A DNA stretch of 64,000 nucleotides from Sulfurimonas sp. HSL-1656 (GTDB lineage Bacteria; Campylobacterota; Campylobacteria; Campylobacterales; Sulfurimonadaceae): contig NZ_CP147915.1 in NCBI RefSeq assembly GCF_039645585.1, positions 186,001 to 250,000 on the forward strand. Reading direction: 5' to 3'. Shown one piece after another: positions 63,431-64,000 of this stretch. The notes beneath the pieces were generated by a model. That model did no database searches and was not told where the DNA came from. It worked only from the letters and a program-made list of their open reading frames with translations. Positions within the stretch are counted from its first letter, which is position 1; every line of letters begins with the position of its first letter. The translations under genes and the position numbers were made by a program.

Positions 63431-63685
63431 ATGAAAACGTACAAGTTGGCGGCCATGCTGCTCGGAGCGGCCCTGATGACGGGGATCGGAGCGACGTCGG
63501 CCTTTGCGAAGTGTGACGGTGAGAAAATGGAAACACCGGCAACCAAATGCAGCGGTGAGAAAAAAGCGAAGATGAACACCAAGTGCAACGGCGAGAAAAA
63601 GTCAAACATGAACGCCAAGTGCAACGGTGAGAAAAAAGAAGAGAAGCCCAAAGGCAAATGCGGCCAGGGCAAATGCGGCGGTTGA
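63431..63685 (+). CDS. Exported Cys/Lys-rich small protein (bufferin/HvfA-like candidate)
   Basis: 84-aa precursor: signal peptide KTYKLAAMLLGAALMTGIGATSAFA, then a low-complexity mature part with four KC-GEK units (KCDGEK, KCSGEKK, KCNGEKK twice) and the end GKCGQGKCGG. Cys-rich peptides with GKCG motifs and a signal peptide are substrates of DUF692 (MNIO) enzymes in bufferin/HvfA systems for copper protection. A DoxX gene follows at 39 nt, as in those operons. No MNIO gene is visible before the window ends. AAGGAG precedes tandem ATGs; the second has better spacing. Confidence 0.65.
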   Translation: MKTYKLAAMLLGAALMTGIGATSAFAKCDGEKMETPATKCSGEKKAKMNTKCNGEKKSNMNAKCNGEKKEEKPKGKCGQGKCGG

Positions 63686-63723
63686 CCCCGCGGCAGTGAG
63701 TTTCGTACAGGAAAGGAGCCGCC

Positions 63724-64000
63724 ATGCAATGCCAGCTTTCCAACCTATGTAAAATCGTCGAACCGGCCGTCGAAAAGCTTCAGAGTGTCGCACTGCTTTT
63801 CGTACGGCTGATCCTCGCCTACGGTTTCTATGAACCGGCGAAAATGAAGTGGAACGATATCGGCTCCGTGGCCGAATGGTTCGCTTCGATGGGGCTCCCG
63901 ATGCCCACCCTGCAGGCATACCTGGCGGCAACGACGGAAGCGTCAGGTGTCGTGCTGTTGACACTGGGGCTTTTCACGCGGCTGATTTCCATTCCGCTGA
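63724..64000 (+). CDS. DoxX-family membrane protein, 5' part
   Basis: First 92 codons of a DoxX-family protein; the frame is open at the right edge. KLQSVALLFVRLILAYGFYEPAKMKWNDIGSV (read in parts) begins the first helix with the characteristic RL-L-Y-F--P---K pattern, followed by WFASMGLPMPTLQAYLAATTEASG and GLFTRLISIPL. GGAAAGGAGCC is a strong ribosome-binding site. DoxX proteins accompany bufferin-like peptides and may deal with quinone or copper chemistry at the membrane; context-based inference. Confidence 0.8.
   Translation, partial: MQCQLSNLCKIVEPAVEKLQSVALLFVRLILAYGFYEPAKMKWNDIGSVAEWFASMGLPMPTLQAYLAATTEASGVVLLTLGLFTRLISIPL

Overview
The window reads as chromosome from a Campylobacterota (Epsilonproteobacteria) bacterium of the Sulfurimonas/Sulfuricurvum kind. 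The pointers are the four-subunit pyruvate:ferredoxin oxidoreductase in the order gamma-delta-alpha-beta, a NifS/NifU-type Fe-S machinery with a three-domain NifU, a RecB-like AddA/AddB pair, CcoG preceded by a resolvase-like protein, and a short spermidine-synthase-like protein next to coaE. The host sequence is GC-rich and densely packed, with many 1-4 nt gene overlaps. This taxonomic call is inference; no rRNA gene is present.

Left host part (1-21,883): 3' end of addB and all of addA; rplM-rpsI; a porin and a periplasmic alpha-carbonic anhydrase; a peptide-type substrate-binding lipoprotein-like gene and a HAD phosphatase; porCDAB; luxS with a coupled small gene; a YeiH-family transporter; an NfeD-like protease plus stomatin pair; a cell-wall group on the minus strand (M23 peptidase, DUF882/YcbK protein, L,D-transpeptidase) with a DUF4395 gene between; then the C-terminal half of comM.

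Middle (about 21,885-39,089): a roughly 17.2-kb AT-rich island that splits comM immediately before its Walker A motif. A 498-aa tyrosine recombinase sits at the left end, and an overlapping coiled-coil protein plus 1,537-aa tyrosine recombinase at the right end. This set resembles the gamma-mobile-trio (GmtY, GmtX, GmtZ) that defines GMT defence islands, here apparently outside Gammaproteobacteria. Cargo: a 1,928-aa Avs-like STAND NTPase with a Cap4-like nuclease domain, an SRAP/YedK protein, a secreted thermonuclease, an orphan HipS-like domain overlapping an RNase-H-fold gene, and several unknown small genes. The large recombinase starts with six 63-residue HTH-like repeats whose variation is concentrated in four positions. 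Both island ends carry clustered TGTTGA/TCAACA motifs.

Right host part (39,090-64,000): N-terminal half of comM; a probable structured leader RNA, a 49-aa lipoprotein and two exported proteins; tig-clpP-def; nifS-nifU; a CopD-like membrane protein and an Aat-like transferase; phoH; an overlapping lapB-like/rnhA/rnc/aroC group; the resolvase-like gene and ccoG; purM; speE-like/coaE/dapF; prfA; rpsT; glmM-lspA; the SRP RNA gene; and at the edge a Cys-rich exported small protein followed by a DoxX gene, a pairing reminiscent of bufferin/HvfA copper-peptide operons.

Most host genes are housekeeping: translation, Fe-S assembly, peptidoglycan and coenzyme biosynthesis, proteostasis and central anaerobic carbon metabolism. 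The striking part is the island, which inactivates the competence helicase gene comM and brings in a probable anti-phage arsenal.
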